Source of the DNA: Helochares maculicollis
Lineage: Eukaryota > Arthropoda > Insecta > Coleoptera > Hydrophilidae
NCBI GenBank assembly: GCA_033557835.1
Contig: JAWQRO010000444.1
Coordinates: 1 to 38,955, forward strand
Direction: 5' to 3'
DNA length: 38,955 nucleotides
Below the pieces are notes generated by a model. It searched no databases. It saw nothing but the letters and a program-made list of their open reading frames with translations, and was not told where the DNA came from. Shown here one piece after another: positions 21,012-31,550 of the stretch. The position numbers and the translations under genes were made by a program. Every line of letters starts with the position of its first letter. The first letter of the stretch is position 1.

Positions 21012-22093
21012 TAGACGTTTGCGGCATAAAATAGATTTCTGAAGTAAAGTGTTTATTGATCTCATCAAGACTAAATACCATTTAAAATACAACAAGTTTC
21101 ATCTCGTATACAAGAAATGTGCGATAATATCTTGAAAAATGTTTGGGGTATTCGACAAGAGATTTCTCAAGTCACAGTATGTGTGCCCTGCGGAAATTGA
21201 AAAACAACATATTTTCCTTGTTTGCTGTCGAGGAGGTAAATCTGTTGCTCAAGTAAGAAAAAATGATGTGTATGAAAATTTACTACATTCTGAAAGACTT
21301 GTTAAAGCTACTGAATACATAATAACGCCATTAATTTATGCAAACTAGCGACAGCTCTTGAGGTTACTGGGGTAATAAATTTATCAAATTCGACCGTTCA
21401 TAATCTCTTGAAACGCCCAAATTTAATCTCAAGGCTCGACATATTTGTTCTTCATGTTTCTGCGAAATGAAGTTTCAAATTTGACGTCTGTGATTTGCTT
21501 CTCCAACGTCAAAAAAGTTATCCATTTTTGGAGCGTATTATTACTGGGAACAGGAAATGGGTTGTCTATTACAATATTAAACACAACCAAACATGGAGTA
21601 AAAAAATGAACTAGGTAAAAGGCTTTCTTAAGTCATTCATCAAAAACTATGACGCTGTTTGTTTGGTAGGATTTCAAGAGAGCTGATTTTAGGCTCCAAC
21701 AGACGAATCAACCATCTTTTTGAAAGTGTGGTCAACTGGACAAATTCAATAATAGTTTTAAAAAGATAATGTCAAAATTGATCAGCTGAAAAGCTGTAGT
21801 GTTCCACCAAGACAATGCGAAACTTCATGCAAATTTGGGCTCGCCCAAAGCTTTGATGGTGTTTGTTGCCGCACTGGTTTTTAATAGTTCAGGTCATTAC
21901 AAAAAAAAATTTAAACGATACGAGGTCAAAATCACTTGAGCCAGTTTTTGAGTACCAAAAACCGAAACTTTTATTAGAGCGGAATTACTGTCTGAATAAA
22001 AGCAACATATGTTAGATCAGAATAGACAATGTATGACTTCATAAAATATGTACCAAATACTATCTCGTTAATAAGAAATACGCAATAATGACT
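21012..22093 (+). mobile_element. Decayed mariner with duplicated 3' end
   Basis: A mariner transposase remnant (21190-22044) is flanked by two imperfect direct copies of one sequence, about 21022-21133 and 21975-22093. Both copies contain TCTGAA.TAAA, then AAATA, ATCTCGT and AAGAAAT..GC.ATAAT in order. The right copy is the transposase C-terminus plus 3' untranslated sequence. The left copy therefore looks like the 3' end of a second, tandem mariner. Clear TIRs and TA duplications were not found, so the outer limits are estimates. Confidence 0.7.
21190..22044 (+). pseudogene. Mariner transposase pseudogene, heavily decayed
   Basis: Short readable pieces in shifting frames follow the mariner order. 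They are EKQHIFLVCCRGGKSVAQVR (helix-turn-helix start), NLSNSTVHNLLKR (second helix-turn-helix), DLLLQRQKSYPFLERIITG and RKWVVYYNIKHNQTW, FHQDNAKLHANL, SQFLSTKNRNFY and the terminal LDQNRQCMTS with a stop at 22042-22044. The first catalytic Asp is Asn (21549-21551, in TGNRKW). The second is kept in HQDNA. The APSD region is unreadable. The wording is closest to the mellifera subfamily. This is the oldest-looking of the four mariners here. Confidence 0.85.
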
Positions 22094-22395
22094 AATTTGA
22101 GGAACCTGCAAAAATATATCTAAAGTAGCAAATGCATGCTGTTAAAACCTAATTCATCGATATGATGTAGATGGGGTCTGAATAGTATGTACAGATTAAG
22201 TGGAGAAACGAAACAAAGAAAATAAACAATTGTGCAATAAATGAAGGGGAGGTCCAAAAGAGGACGACCAGAAGCCCCACGATTAATGCTTTTCACTACA
22301 TTTCTATATAAAGAACACACAACCTAATTTAAGTCATAGACAAATAGTTTTTAAAAAATTAACCTTTTTTAAAGGTAGGCTACTTCTTAGAGCAA
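22094..22395. other. AT-rich spacer, nothing recognised
   Basis: The 66-codon minus frame at 22120-22320 has no recognised motif. Confidence 0.5.
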
Positions 22396-22920
22396 ATGCA
22401 AAACATTTTTATTACATGTCTATGTTCCTCTAACCACCAAAGCAACGAGCGGTTTAGGAACACAGCAGGATCTGGCATACAGCACAACAGAAGCCTGATA
22501 GCAGCGTCAGCGGCGGTAACGGGAGGTCAGACCAGACTCCCAGAGCTTCGGGTGAATCCCAGGCGGGTGAGTTGTCTTCATCAGCTTGTCGGTTACATTA
22601 GCGGCCCCGAGGATTCTCTGCCATGCCCCGCTCAGAGCCCATGTACACACACAAACATACAGACGGAGCAGAGCGGTAGCACGACGACGGACTGCAGGTT
22701 CTGTTGCCTCCCCTCGCAACTCGTCTACTCCATCACCATTTGTGGAGACATTCGCGCGAAGGGACAAATCGAACATTACGGGAACGAACACGCAAATGTG
22801 TAGTTACAGCCCAAGGCATCAGTCTCCATCTGCTGTCCGCACTAATGCCCTTGTTGACACTGATACAGGTACACCCCGCTCACATACTACATAACATACT
22901 TAGTAGATAAGGGTGGAAGC
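22396..22920. promoter_or_regulatory. GC/CpG-rich island with donor-like site
   Basis: This abrupt GC-rich block has open frames in several phases: 22396-22803 +, 22586-22894 + and 22507-22791 -. None resembles a known protein. A near-consensus donor CGG/GTGAGT ends a possible exon at 22566, and a weaker CAG/GTACAC lies near 22868. A promoter with a non-coding first exon is a fair guess, but an enhancer island would look the same. Confidence 0.35.
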
Positions 22921-23359
22921 CTACACTAGTTGACAATGATGCGGTTCGTAGGAAGAGTTTCTGGATGAAACAAACTTTTATCAGCATGAATTATTACTAT
23001 TCCAACCAGGAACGTCAATCTCGACCTTTCCTGTTCTAAAAGTAGCCTCCAGGAGGATGTAGTAATTTGTATCTTTTATTTACAGAGACTTTTACCTGAT
23101 AAGGGTCAAACTCAAGACTTATTCCCCTAGATATAAAATTTAAAAAGAGGGGATTCATTGAATCATAGAAAACTTTGCGAAATGGTGACACAAATTATTT
23201 TCAAGAAAAATAATTTTTTAATGAAAATGTTTTCAATGAAATTTTATTTTTAACGGGCTTGAAAAAACCGGCTGAAAAAAGTCCCCCATTTGTACCCACA
23301 AACAATTACAAATGACATTTAGAATAGAGAGGGATGAGAAATAAGAAGATACAAAACGA
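22921..23359. other. AT-rich spacer between two GC islands
   Basis: An acceptor-like TTTTATTTACAG ends near 23084, but no open exon with a good donor follows. Nothing else is recognised. Confidence 0.4.
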
Positions 23360-23750
23360 ATGAATAGCATGCGGTGTGATCCTTCAACGTCGCGGGTTTC
23401 CGCAGTTTTATCTGAGCGATCGTCATCTGCTCGTAAGCCGAGCTCGATCCTGGCGTGACATCCTTCTCTCATCTGTCTTAGCTCACATCACATTACCGCG
23501 GTGGATTTTTGCATCGATCAGAATTGGTGGCTGGAGGTTTACTCGAAAACCGCGTCGACTGCTGTGCGGAAGTAAGAGCAAAGGAGTCTCGCCACCCCGC
23601 CACGAGAAATCCTTTGCTAGGGAAATTCAGAGGATATCACTACACCTTTGGGAGGGATTATAGACGGAGATTAGACCTTCTTGCACCTGCATCCCCCCGA
23701 GAATGCATACTAACACATGTAGAGGAGGAGTATACGTGATTGCAATCGAA
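23360..23750. promoter_or_regulatory. Second GC-rich island, candidate regulatory element
   Basis: It contains CpG-dense words (ACGTCGCGGG, TACCGCGGTGG, ACCGCGTCGAC) and a weak donor-like GGAA/GTAAGA near 23571. The 95-codon + frame at 23376-23663 overlaps other open frames and has no recognised domain, so coding is not supported. Confidence 0.3.
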
Positions 23751-24514
23751 GCGCCATGTTTTTGAGGAAATTTACATACAATCATACAAAAGAGCCCATT
23801 TCAGTTAATCTCCTAAGTTGAAAAAACTTTTTTCCAATCTGATATATCCAAGGAATTGGCTTTAAGAGAAAATTCTAATAAAGAAGTTATTATCTATTGC
23901 TGTGACAGTACAACAAACTTCAGATTATAAACAATGTTTCTGAAGACTGTTTATGAAAATGGCCCAACAGCTCAACCACCCTCTTGGCTTGTTCCTTAGC
24001 TGTTGAACATGCGGTCCAAACCGCATTATGAAACTACTCTCTAGTCTAGGTTTCAGTCTGCGCCTTGTTTTCAGAGCACGTCTACAATTTCTTTTTTTTT
24101 CTTTGATTAAAATAAATTCAGCAGCAGACCTGGTTAGTAAATAAGGATAGAAAACAGGTGTTAGCTTAAGCCAAGGCTATGAGATTATCGGAAAATATGA
24201 TTTTATGAGTGGAAATAAATAGAAAGAGCTGAGCAATTGATTCACATAAATGTGGATTGCAGTACAATAAGTCTCTGCTGAATCGAAAGTCTCATCTGAA
24301 TGCAGTTATTAGTAAAGAGAGAAAGCTAATCAAGATATGGGTAAATAATGATACTTTAATTATAAATCAAGTATTTCATTTAAATCTAACATTGTAACAT
24401 TTGTTGGTTCATATAAGTGAGAATAGACTAAACAAATTCGACGAAAGAGAACATTTCAAAATAATGGGCACCGTATCTATAAGAAAACCGGCAACAGAGC
24501 ACAAATGCCCTGCC
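23751..24514. other. AT-rich spacer, nothing recognised
   Basis: The last part, 24460-24514, may be degraded upstream sequence of the LINE fragment that follows. No readable motif occurs before that. Confidence 0.45.
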
Positions 24515-24840
24515 AGAACAGCAGCTGGAAATAAATACCTATATACAATGAAGAATGTAGTAAGTATAAGGTAGATAATTTCTAGAAATCTAAAAGTACC
24601 TCTATACAAATTAGCTGTAAAACCAATAATTCTTTTTGGAAACAAAACGTGGGTAATGAGAAATTCTTACCAAAGACATGAGGTGTGGGAAAAGAAAGTC
24701 TTACGAAAGTTATATGTATAGGCAAAGAAATAATAGGAAGATGGGAGAGATGGATAAGTAAAGTAGAAGCAATATATGGTAATCCATAAACAGTCAGTAT
24801 ATCAATACGAAACCTTAATGTTTTTAAGTGGAAAAAGAAG
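24515..24840 (+). pseudogene. LINE reverse transcriptase C-terminal fragment
   Basis: One + frame reads RTAAGNKYLYTMKNV, then IISRNLKVPLYKLAVKPIIL, FGNKTWVMRNS and EVWEKKVLRKLYV. This matches the region after the polymerase core in many non-LTR retrotransposons. The family pattern there is I..GN.A.., LSR.TK..LYKT.IRPV..YG.ETW and L..FERK.LR.I. After a frameshift the next frame reads IGKEIIGRWERWISKVEAIY, then GNP and, after a stop, LNVFKWK, matching the downstream W..R.N.EL..LY..P.I and RL.W.GH blocks. The wording suggests an RTE- or CR1-like clade rather than Jockey, but I cannot settle this. The catalytic YxDD region is absent, so this is a 5'-truncated, inactive copy, typical of LINE insertions. 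Confidence 0.8.
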
Positions 24841-24866
24841 CAATGAACAGAGGGAAAAGCCATTAA

Positions 24867-24920
24867 CATTACATTTAAATATTATAGCTAGTATAGACGA
24901 ATAAAAATTTAAATGTAATG
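24867..24920. repeat. 14-bp perfect inverted repeat
   Basis: CATTACATTTAAAT (24867-24880) pairs perfectly with ATTTAAATGTAATG (24907-24920) across a 26-nt loop. Allowing a 6-nt bulge, two more bases (GC) extend the stem to GCCATT...AATGGC. It lies within 30 bp of the end of the LINE remnant. Confidence 0.9.
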
Positions 24921-26090
24921 GCATATTCTCCATAAATGCGTTTTAACAACATGTTTAAATACTGTACATTGTATAATTTCTTCTCGTGTATGCATGTTTA
25001 CCATTTGCTCATTTTAAATGTTTATGAAAAAATTCCAGTATTTTCAAATCAGTGTTGTGAGCTCGATGTTCGTTAATTAATGTTGAAAATAATTTCTTAA
25101 AAATTATTATTAAGCATTAGAAATGCAATTCAGTAGATTTCAGAACATAGGTTTCGGGAGATGTAGATATGCAAGAATATTTTGACTTTTAAGACAAAAA
25201 CTAGAAAAGTTCGAAGGTACTGTATCTTATTTACTAAAATACTGAACACTAACATATGTTACAGCAAAAGTTTTGTATGAAAGCCAGTCAAACAAATTTG
25301 TAGTTCAAAAGAAAACAAATATTGTTTTTATACCAAAATAGATTATTGCTTTTTGCGATTTATTAAACGTATTTGGTTGGATCGAACACAACTAACTTCC
25401 TACAATTTTTGTTTAAAAACTGTACATGTCACTTGGACACATACATTCTTTTCTTTCCAGAATATTCAAAAATATTTTGTTCCAATGCTATCTCATGTGG
25501 GAATTGAGCTCATTATAAGAAAACGATACATGTAGTCAGTCCAAAAATACGAGTACTGATCTGCTGCTCTTGACCAGTGAAGGATGTCTTCTACGCGAAA
25601 GTTTCAAGCGCTTGACAAATCGTATCGGCCAGCTTTATGTGATTGCAATGGCTGCTGCATTATTTCAATGCGCCTCCACATTCAGCAATCATCTTTCACC
25701 ACTTTCGCACATAGTTTTCGCTTTCCATGCTAGATTACCCACCCTACTCACCAGAGTAGTACCCTTCAATTTAGTTTTGATCTCGAAATACAAAAAGGAC
25801 ACCCAGGAGCTAAGATGTAGAAATAAAATACGAAAGGAGACGAGCCTTTCAGATATCTTTTGAGCAATAGAAACGAAGATAAGACAAGTACATTGCTACA
25901 ATTGAGGATTATTTTGAAGAAGATAATATTGATATACTTTAACGATTTTATCAGTTTTGTTAGTTCAAATATTTATTGAACTGTGTAAATCAAAGTTGGA
26001 AGAAAAAGACACTATGAAGAACTCCAGCAGCATAACAATAAATTTGCTCATAAGAATGACAGTGATGTCTATATACATTTCGAGAAACCT
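24921..26090. other. AT-rich stretch, no gene recognised
   Basis: A 97-codon + frame (25570-25863) sits in a slightly GC-richer patch, but it has no ATG near its start, no splice support and no recognised domain. Confidence 0.4.
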
Positions 26091-27045
26091 ACTAAAACAC
26101 CGTTTAGAAATGCTCGGAACAAAATTTACTTTGAAACCAATTTAAAACCGGACATACCAACAATGTAGGCAATTTTAAGTATTTAACAGTTTCTCTCAAC
26201 AAGATCAACTCAATGCCATCAAACTTAATCTAAGAAGCATACTTTACATTGTAAACATCTGAAATATGCATTATTTTGTTTTTCTTTAAAAACTTATTTG
26301 CAAACTCTACAAACACGTTTTTCGCTAGGTATTTAGAAATATTTTGATCTTTGAATCACGATAAATATTGATTAACAATAATCACTTCTCTCATATGAGA
26401 ACTAACCTCATTTCAAACAAATGAAAGAACAGGATATCCGAAAAAATCCTGCAAATATAAATAAATGGACTGATATGAATGAATACGCTTGTTCCATACA
26501 TCTATAAACGTCTGTAAAATATGTACAAAACGAGCAAATATTATTAGACCTCAAATCACTTTCAACAGCATTACTGAAAACCCAATTAGAAATACTCGGC
26601 TCAATCACACCTCGAAACAAATCTAAAATCCGATCTTTTAAAAAATATAGACAATTTTAACTGTCTAACAGTTCCTTTTAAAAAGATTACTCTAATGCCA
26701 TTTTAAACGCCTATGAGATATGCAGTTAGAAAAAACTAGGCAAGAGCATATTTAACTTTTTCGAAAAACTTAAAACTCATTTTAAAATCTCCTCATTTAG
26801 ATGAATTCGGCTCAAATACTCTTTCCAAAAAATTTAAATACTAAATGTTTCAAGAATGCCTACGGAATGGCTAAATATTTGCCACGCAACTGTACCAAAA
26901 AAGTTTTAAGAATGTAGGTAAATTTAAAAATTTTAAGCACCATGAGATGTGCGACTAGAATAAAGCCAAGAAGAGAGCTCATTAAAAATTTAAAACTAAT
27001 TTTAAAGCTCTATAGAAAAGAACTCATTTAGAACAACTAAAATAA
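26091..27045 (+). repeat. Degenerate tandem array, unit about 230 bp, about four units
   Basis: Units begin near 26105, 26335, 26588 and 26803. Shared words include TTAGAAAT(A/G)CTCGG (26105 and 26588), CAATTTTAA followed by TAACAGTT (first and third units), AATGCCAT, and TGAGAT(A/G)TGC followed by AAAACTNATTTTAAA (third and fourth units). The second unit is the least clear. There is no coding potential. This looks like an old tandem expansion, perhaps satellite-like. Confidence 0.65.
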
Positions 27046-27299
27046 ATTTGAGTTTGACGAAATAGTTTTCCATAAAATTTTTAATCCAATGTCAATATGT
27101 ATTTTATCAACTTAACCGTCAATAGCATTTTTGTTAAATGTCAAAACTTTAATTTCAGTATTTTAGGTTTAATTAATTATTTAATAACCTCTCTCATTCA
27201 TGAACATATCTCTGAAAACTATGAAGATACCCTAAATCCATATCGAAGAAAGACTGAAGAGAGTCGTATCGGCCATATTCAATAGTAATTTAATACAAA
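27046..27299. other. AT-rich spacer, nothing recognised
   Basis: The 62-codon + frame at 27097-27285 is unrecognised and unsupported. Confidence 0.45.
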
Positions 27300-27420
27300 G
27301 CGCATGACCGATGGGAAGAATGACAAGCTAAAGTCAGGTATGTCATGTCGGTCACCGTTGGCCGACGCGGCCCAATTTATTGTGGGTCACCGGAACCTGA
27401 CACGACGGTCAACGTGTTAA
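27300..27420. promoter_or_regulatory. GC-rich islet with repeated GGTCA half-sites
   Basis: A sharply bounded GC-rich block lies in AT-rich DNA. GGTCACC occurs twice (27350-27356 and 27385-27391), with GGTCA again at 27407-27411 and the inverse TGACC at 27305-27309. GGTCA is the core of the nuclear-receptor half-site AGGTCA. The block also lies between TTAA words (27290-27293 and 27417-27420), so a decayed piggyBac-type MITE is an alternative. Confidence 0.3.
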
Positions 27421-28639
27421 TATTAATTGCAAGTGTAATATAAAATGCAAAAATTAAACCCAATATGTAAAGATTTTAAGACCACAATTCTAAATGCATG
27501 TATCTTCAAAGTATTTAGGGAAAAAATGTTACAACAATCTATCAATGTAGGAACCTAACTTAAAGTAAACACAAAATCACTGCAAATAATCACGGTAACT
27601 AAATCTATTACAGAAGATAAACAGAGAAGTAACTACAATTGCATTGATGTAAATTTTCTTTTCTTGAAATAATTGATATTTATATTTTAAAAATCTTACG
27701 ATGATTTGCATCGAGGCACACTTATTCCACTTTATAAACAAAACATCAGTATAAATTGATTTCCAAATGTGTCCAACCAAATTTTCCTTAATGAAGTCTA
27801 TAGGCTTTGATGGCTGCCTAACTATTATTTGTGTACATACAGTTATTGACCAAAATGGAAGGTGGAAGCTTACCTACATATAAATCAATTTCCTTTGTGT
27901 AATTTATCTGCCTGTTCCTGAGTGGCGAGAGTGGGATTTTCCGGGGTGGCTTGCAAAGTTACAAAATAATTTACCGTATCGAAAGGTGTAGAAAACACAT
28001 ATTAATATGTCGTTTATATTGATTATCAATCATACTTTCAGCTGGAATTATTTATGCCTCTATTACAGTATAATGTTCGAACACAATGGAGAACAAAATA
28101 AGATAATATAAGGGCGTGCGATATATCTTAATGGGCTTGCGGTTGTGCGTTGACGGTACGAGTTATCGTTCCATTTTATTGGTGTATTCAGTTCCAAGTA
28201 AAGAGTGGCATTTTTTATAAAGGCTGTGCCTAAATTACAAATTTAAGTAATCAAACCATATTACAACCATAAATATAATTGATTCTAGTGATTTAAGTTT
28301 GAATATATTTTACAAGTTTCTGGGAATAACCCTGTTAATCGCTTATATATTTGAGATAATTAAAATTTGATACATTTTCAAATTTATTTAACTTTAACCA
28401 AGCGGGTGTTTAAGCGTTTTAGACAATATGTTCAACGCAAGGAGGTGCTTTGCTGCAAGAAACAATAACAAGCCAAACAATTTTCAAGGTAATAGAAAAT
28501 TAATTACAGCATGTATCTGCATTGGGCCTAAAATCTGCGATGCCAATTTAAATTAAACGCCATCCTCTGCACAATAATTCCTGACAATAATTAAATAAAA
28601 TTGGGAAATCAACGAAATCCAAAAGAAACAATTCAAGAA
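27421..28639. other. AT-rich stretch with one small GC-richer patch
   Basis: The patch 28130-28210 is GC-elevated (GGGCGTGCG, GGCTTGCGGTTG). The rest shows no recognised feature. The 67-codon minus frame at 27577-27780 is unsupported. Confidence 0.45.
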
Positions 28640-29620
28640 AGCGTTTCCACGCATTGTTTTGGCAAAATTAGAATCCTCTGGCAGTGAGATTTTCAGTGAG
28701 CCTGGCAGGCAGGCGTCTGCAGCAATCTCGGGTGGTACATTCTAAACGGGAAATCTTTTTGTGATTAAAATATTAAGCCAACCTCAGTTATATTTTGATT
28801 TGGATTTAGTTATTAAAATCCCCGACAGGAATTAGTAGTCGTTTCCTTGAAGAGGACCAAGAAAGAATGAAAGGAGGCGGCGGCAGGATAGACAGGGAGG
28901 GCTGAATAAATTAGTGGTAAAACTGGGATATAAAATTTTGAATATGAATGGGAAATTTTGCATCCGTAATAAGCCCTTTTCAGAAACAAAGCGCAGCTGA
29001 CGAGAACATATGTAGATGAGGAGAAGGAGATGGAGAAGCGTGGAAAAGGCCGACGAGTGTCTTACTCTTAGCCCTTTTAAATCTCTGTTGTGCTCAAGTG
29101 AAATTTTTCGTTTATTTGCATTTTTATTTTCCGGATTTTTTAGGTGATGCATTTGATAATTTTTTGGGTTAAAATGACAGACGGGAGTTGTTGGAGGCGC
29201 GGGAAGGGTACGAATTTGGAGGGGTTGAGCAACAGCTTTCTCGTTGAGGCCAATTCAATAATTTCGCTCCCTTAAGATTTCCAATCTCTCCTGAAATGAC
29301 AGACGTGCTCGTTCGGTGCATTTAAATAGGTTATAAAATCAGACGGAGGGAAATATCTGTGGCACGGTGGGACTACATCGTCATTTCCTCGGCAAATTTT
29401 TCTTTTCGACAACCACCCGGCGAGCGGCGCGCTGCATTTAAAATCCGGTTTCATTTGAGGTTAGATTGATTTGCGTGTTGTGCCAGCCATCCATCCACCC
29501 ATCCGTCCAACGCCGCGCCAACCCCCTTTCCAGTCACTCCGCAAATATTGAAATATGCACCCCTTGTTTATTATTTTGATTGACATGTTTGGAAACCTAA
29601 TTAGGATGTTATTAAAAATA
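28640..29620. promoter_or_regulatory. GC-elevated island with Hox-cofactor-like sites
   Basis: This long non-coding-looking island has two TGACAG words (29175-29180 and 29297-29302), the Meis/Homothorax core, and a TGATTGAC word (29577-29584) like Hox/Extradenticle composite sites. An ATTAG homeodomain core follows (TAATTAG, near 29598). A short CATC-type repeat lies at 29483-29510. Open frames here (28832-29152 -, 29272-29454 -) are not convincing. An enhancer of a developmental gene is a plausible inference. Confidence 0.35.
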
Positions 29621-30589
29621 TTAAAGAAAGCAGCGAAAAAATACGAGTAGTAAAGAGAATCGTTTCTAATTTACTAAAATAATTCATTAACTATTGTACT
29701 CTGATTTGCCTGAAATCGCAATGAAATTAATGGTAGAAAAGGAAAAGACTGAAATTGTTTCTCGATCGATGTTCCGAAGTGACCAAATATACCCAAGAGT
29801 CGTTTCCATTTGGCAACTTGAGACGTATTACGTGTAGACGGATAGCACAACAAAATAGATCATTCCAGGCGCTTGCAAAGTATATATAAGTTGGGACGTG
29901 AAAATTACTAAATCAAATTTTATAGAGTTATTTTCACCTTGACGCTTTGTTTTCCCTCAGACGAAGTCTAGAATTCACGGTTCATCAATAATCTTTCTTC
30001 GTTATAAATTTGTGTCTAAGTTAAATGAAATATGAGGAGGGTTAATGAATTATCGATCTTGATATATGACTGTTTCGGTTGCAAAAACTGGATTATTTTG
30101 TTTTATTTTTCGAGAAGTCGTAGTTATATTTCACAGCCGATCTCGCACCACTTTGCCTCTAAAACTTTTTTGTTGTGAGGATTTTTCATTTCAGATTTCT
30201 TGACAACTGAATATTTCCTTTTTTAGCAATATACTGTACGCTGTCTAACTAGACGCACAAAATTAATTCGTCTGCAATTTTTTAATATCGAGTTTAGTAT
30301 TCGTGTTGCGAATGGTTCTATTTGATTTCTAAATTCTATAGAGAATAGGATATAATTTGTTTCTGTACGTCTGTTTAAATTTTCCCCGGCAGATAGGTGG
30401 TGTAAAAAAACGGACCCCTCGACCTCGGAACGTTTCAAAACAGAAATTAAATGAAAAGTTAAATTACAAGGCGAGAACAAAATTGAGTTTTTAAGGTAAC
30501 AACATTCAGTTAGGGCTGAATAAAATTTCGTCCTGTTTTCATGTGGGGACAGGACACGTCCACTGACAAGGACAATTCAATATTTGCGT
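29621..30589. other. AT-rich stretch, no gene recognised
   Basis: The 85-codon minus frame at 30223-30480 has no recognisable domain. Nothing else is seen. Confidence 0.45.
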
Positions 30590-30800
30590 TGGGCTGCTAA
30601 CACAGGTCGACGTGCGTGTAACATATGAATGTGTCAACCAACAGGTGGTCTGCCCATGATCCGAGATCACATGACACACCATACATCACATTGGCGATGG
30701 GTCGGCAATCCGTCACTCTGTCAATGCAGCGACCATAATATACACCCGACCAAATTACGTTTTAGTGGAATATTCATTTATTACTGAACCATTACCGAGC
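30590..30800. promoter_or_regulatory. GC-elevated block with E-box words
   Basis: CATATG, CAGGTG and CACATG E-box words occur within about 60 bp (about 30620-30680), in a compact GC-elevated block between AT-rich flanks. This is suggestive of a bHLH-bound enhancer but not decisive. Confidence 0.25.
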
Positions 30801-31299
30801 TATCGGCGAGAGTGGTAAAAATTGTTCTACTTAATGACAGACTTGTAATTTGCATTAACTTTTGAATAGCTATTTGCGTTTGAACGCAGCTATCAATGTG
30901 CTTGAATGCATTAAATGTTAAAAATGCGTTACTGACTTATAATATTATTATCAATTTAAGAATATTGAGTTACATAATTAACTTTTCATATCATCTTTGT
31001 CAATGAATTTTTGTTAGGTGTCAAGCATTTACAAAGTCAATGAAACTTTGAAAACAACTGACCACAGTTTAAGTAATGTTAAAATGGGAGAACAGCGAAG
31101 CACGCCTGCTTCAAAATCTAAGGAAAGCCCACTAATAAACTTAATGAAGTCAGGATTTCCAACTTCTGAAAACTAGTCCATAACTGATGGCGAAAACTCA
31201 TAAAAAGCTCCTTATTCTGTCACGTTTCTGTAAATGTAATCATACGATTTATTAAATTTATGAGGCAGAAGTGGCAAACATCCCTTTATTCTGAAAAGT
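30801..31299. other. AT-rich spacer, nothing recognised
   Basis: No motif, repeat or credible ORF is seen. Confidence 0.5.
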
Positions 31300-31550
31300 A
31301 CATAAAAAGCGAGAATATACTCAGCGGAGAGCAGTATTGTCTGATATGGAGTGGAGAATCCCTCTTCCGCTGCTCTCACAGTTCTCTCTCGCAACCTGGG
31401 CCGTTATTCTCGAATCATAAACACGTGTCCCTCAGAGACAGGAGAGCTCGTTCTGTAAAGCTATTTATCGTAACCTTACACGACCATATAAATTTTATTG
31501 CCATTTCATAAATCCATTCCTGTTCCCGAGGCAACGAGCGTCAACTATAT
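31300..31550. promoter_or_regulatory. GC-elevated block, candidate conserved element
   Basis: It contains an inverted repeat GAGAGCAG (31327-31334) and CTGCTCTC (31370-31377), a CACGTG-type E box within AACACGTGTC, and GA-rich words. The frames on both strands through it are unrecognised. Confidence 0.25.

Noticed and set aside
22507..22791. 94-codon minus frame
   Set aside because: It lies antisense to equally open + frames in the GC island; no motif.
22396..22803. 135-codon + frame in the GC island
   Set aside because: Overlapping frames on both strands are also open. The composition explains the lack of stops, and no domain or coding-like codon pattern is seen.
23083..23110. Acceptor-like TTTTATTTACAG with following sequence as an exon
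   Set aside because: No good donor follows within an open frame.
24582..24869. 95-codon minus frame rich in Leu, Ile and Phe
   Set aside because: It is the antisense shadow of the + strand LINE fragment.
31327..31377. GAGAGCAG/CTGCTCTC hairpin as a microRNA precursor
   Set aside because: The paired arm is only 8 bp and overlaps a competing pairing; no known microRNA seed was recognised.
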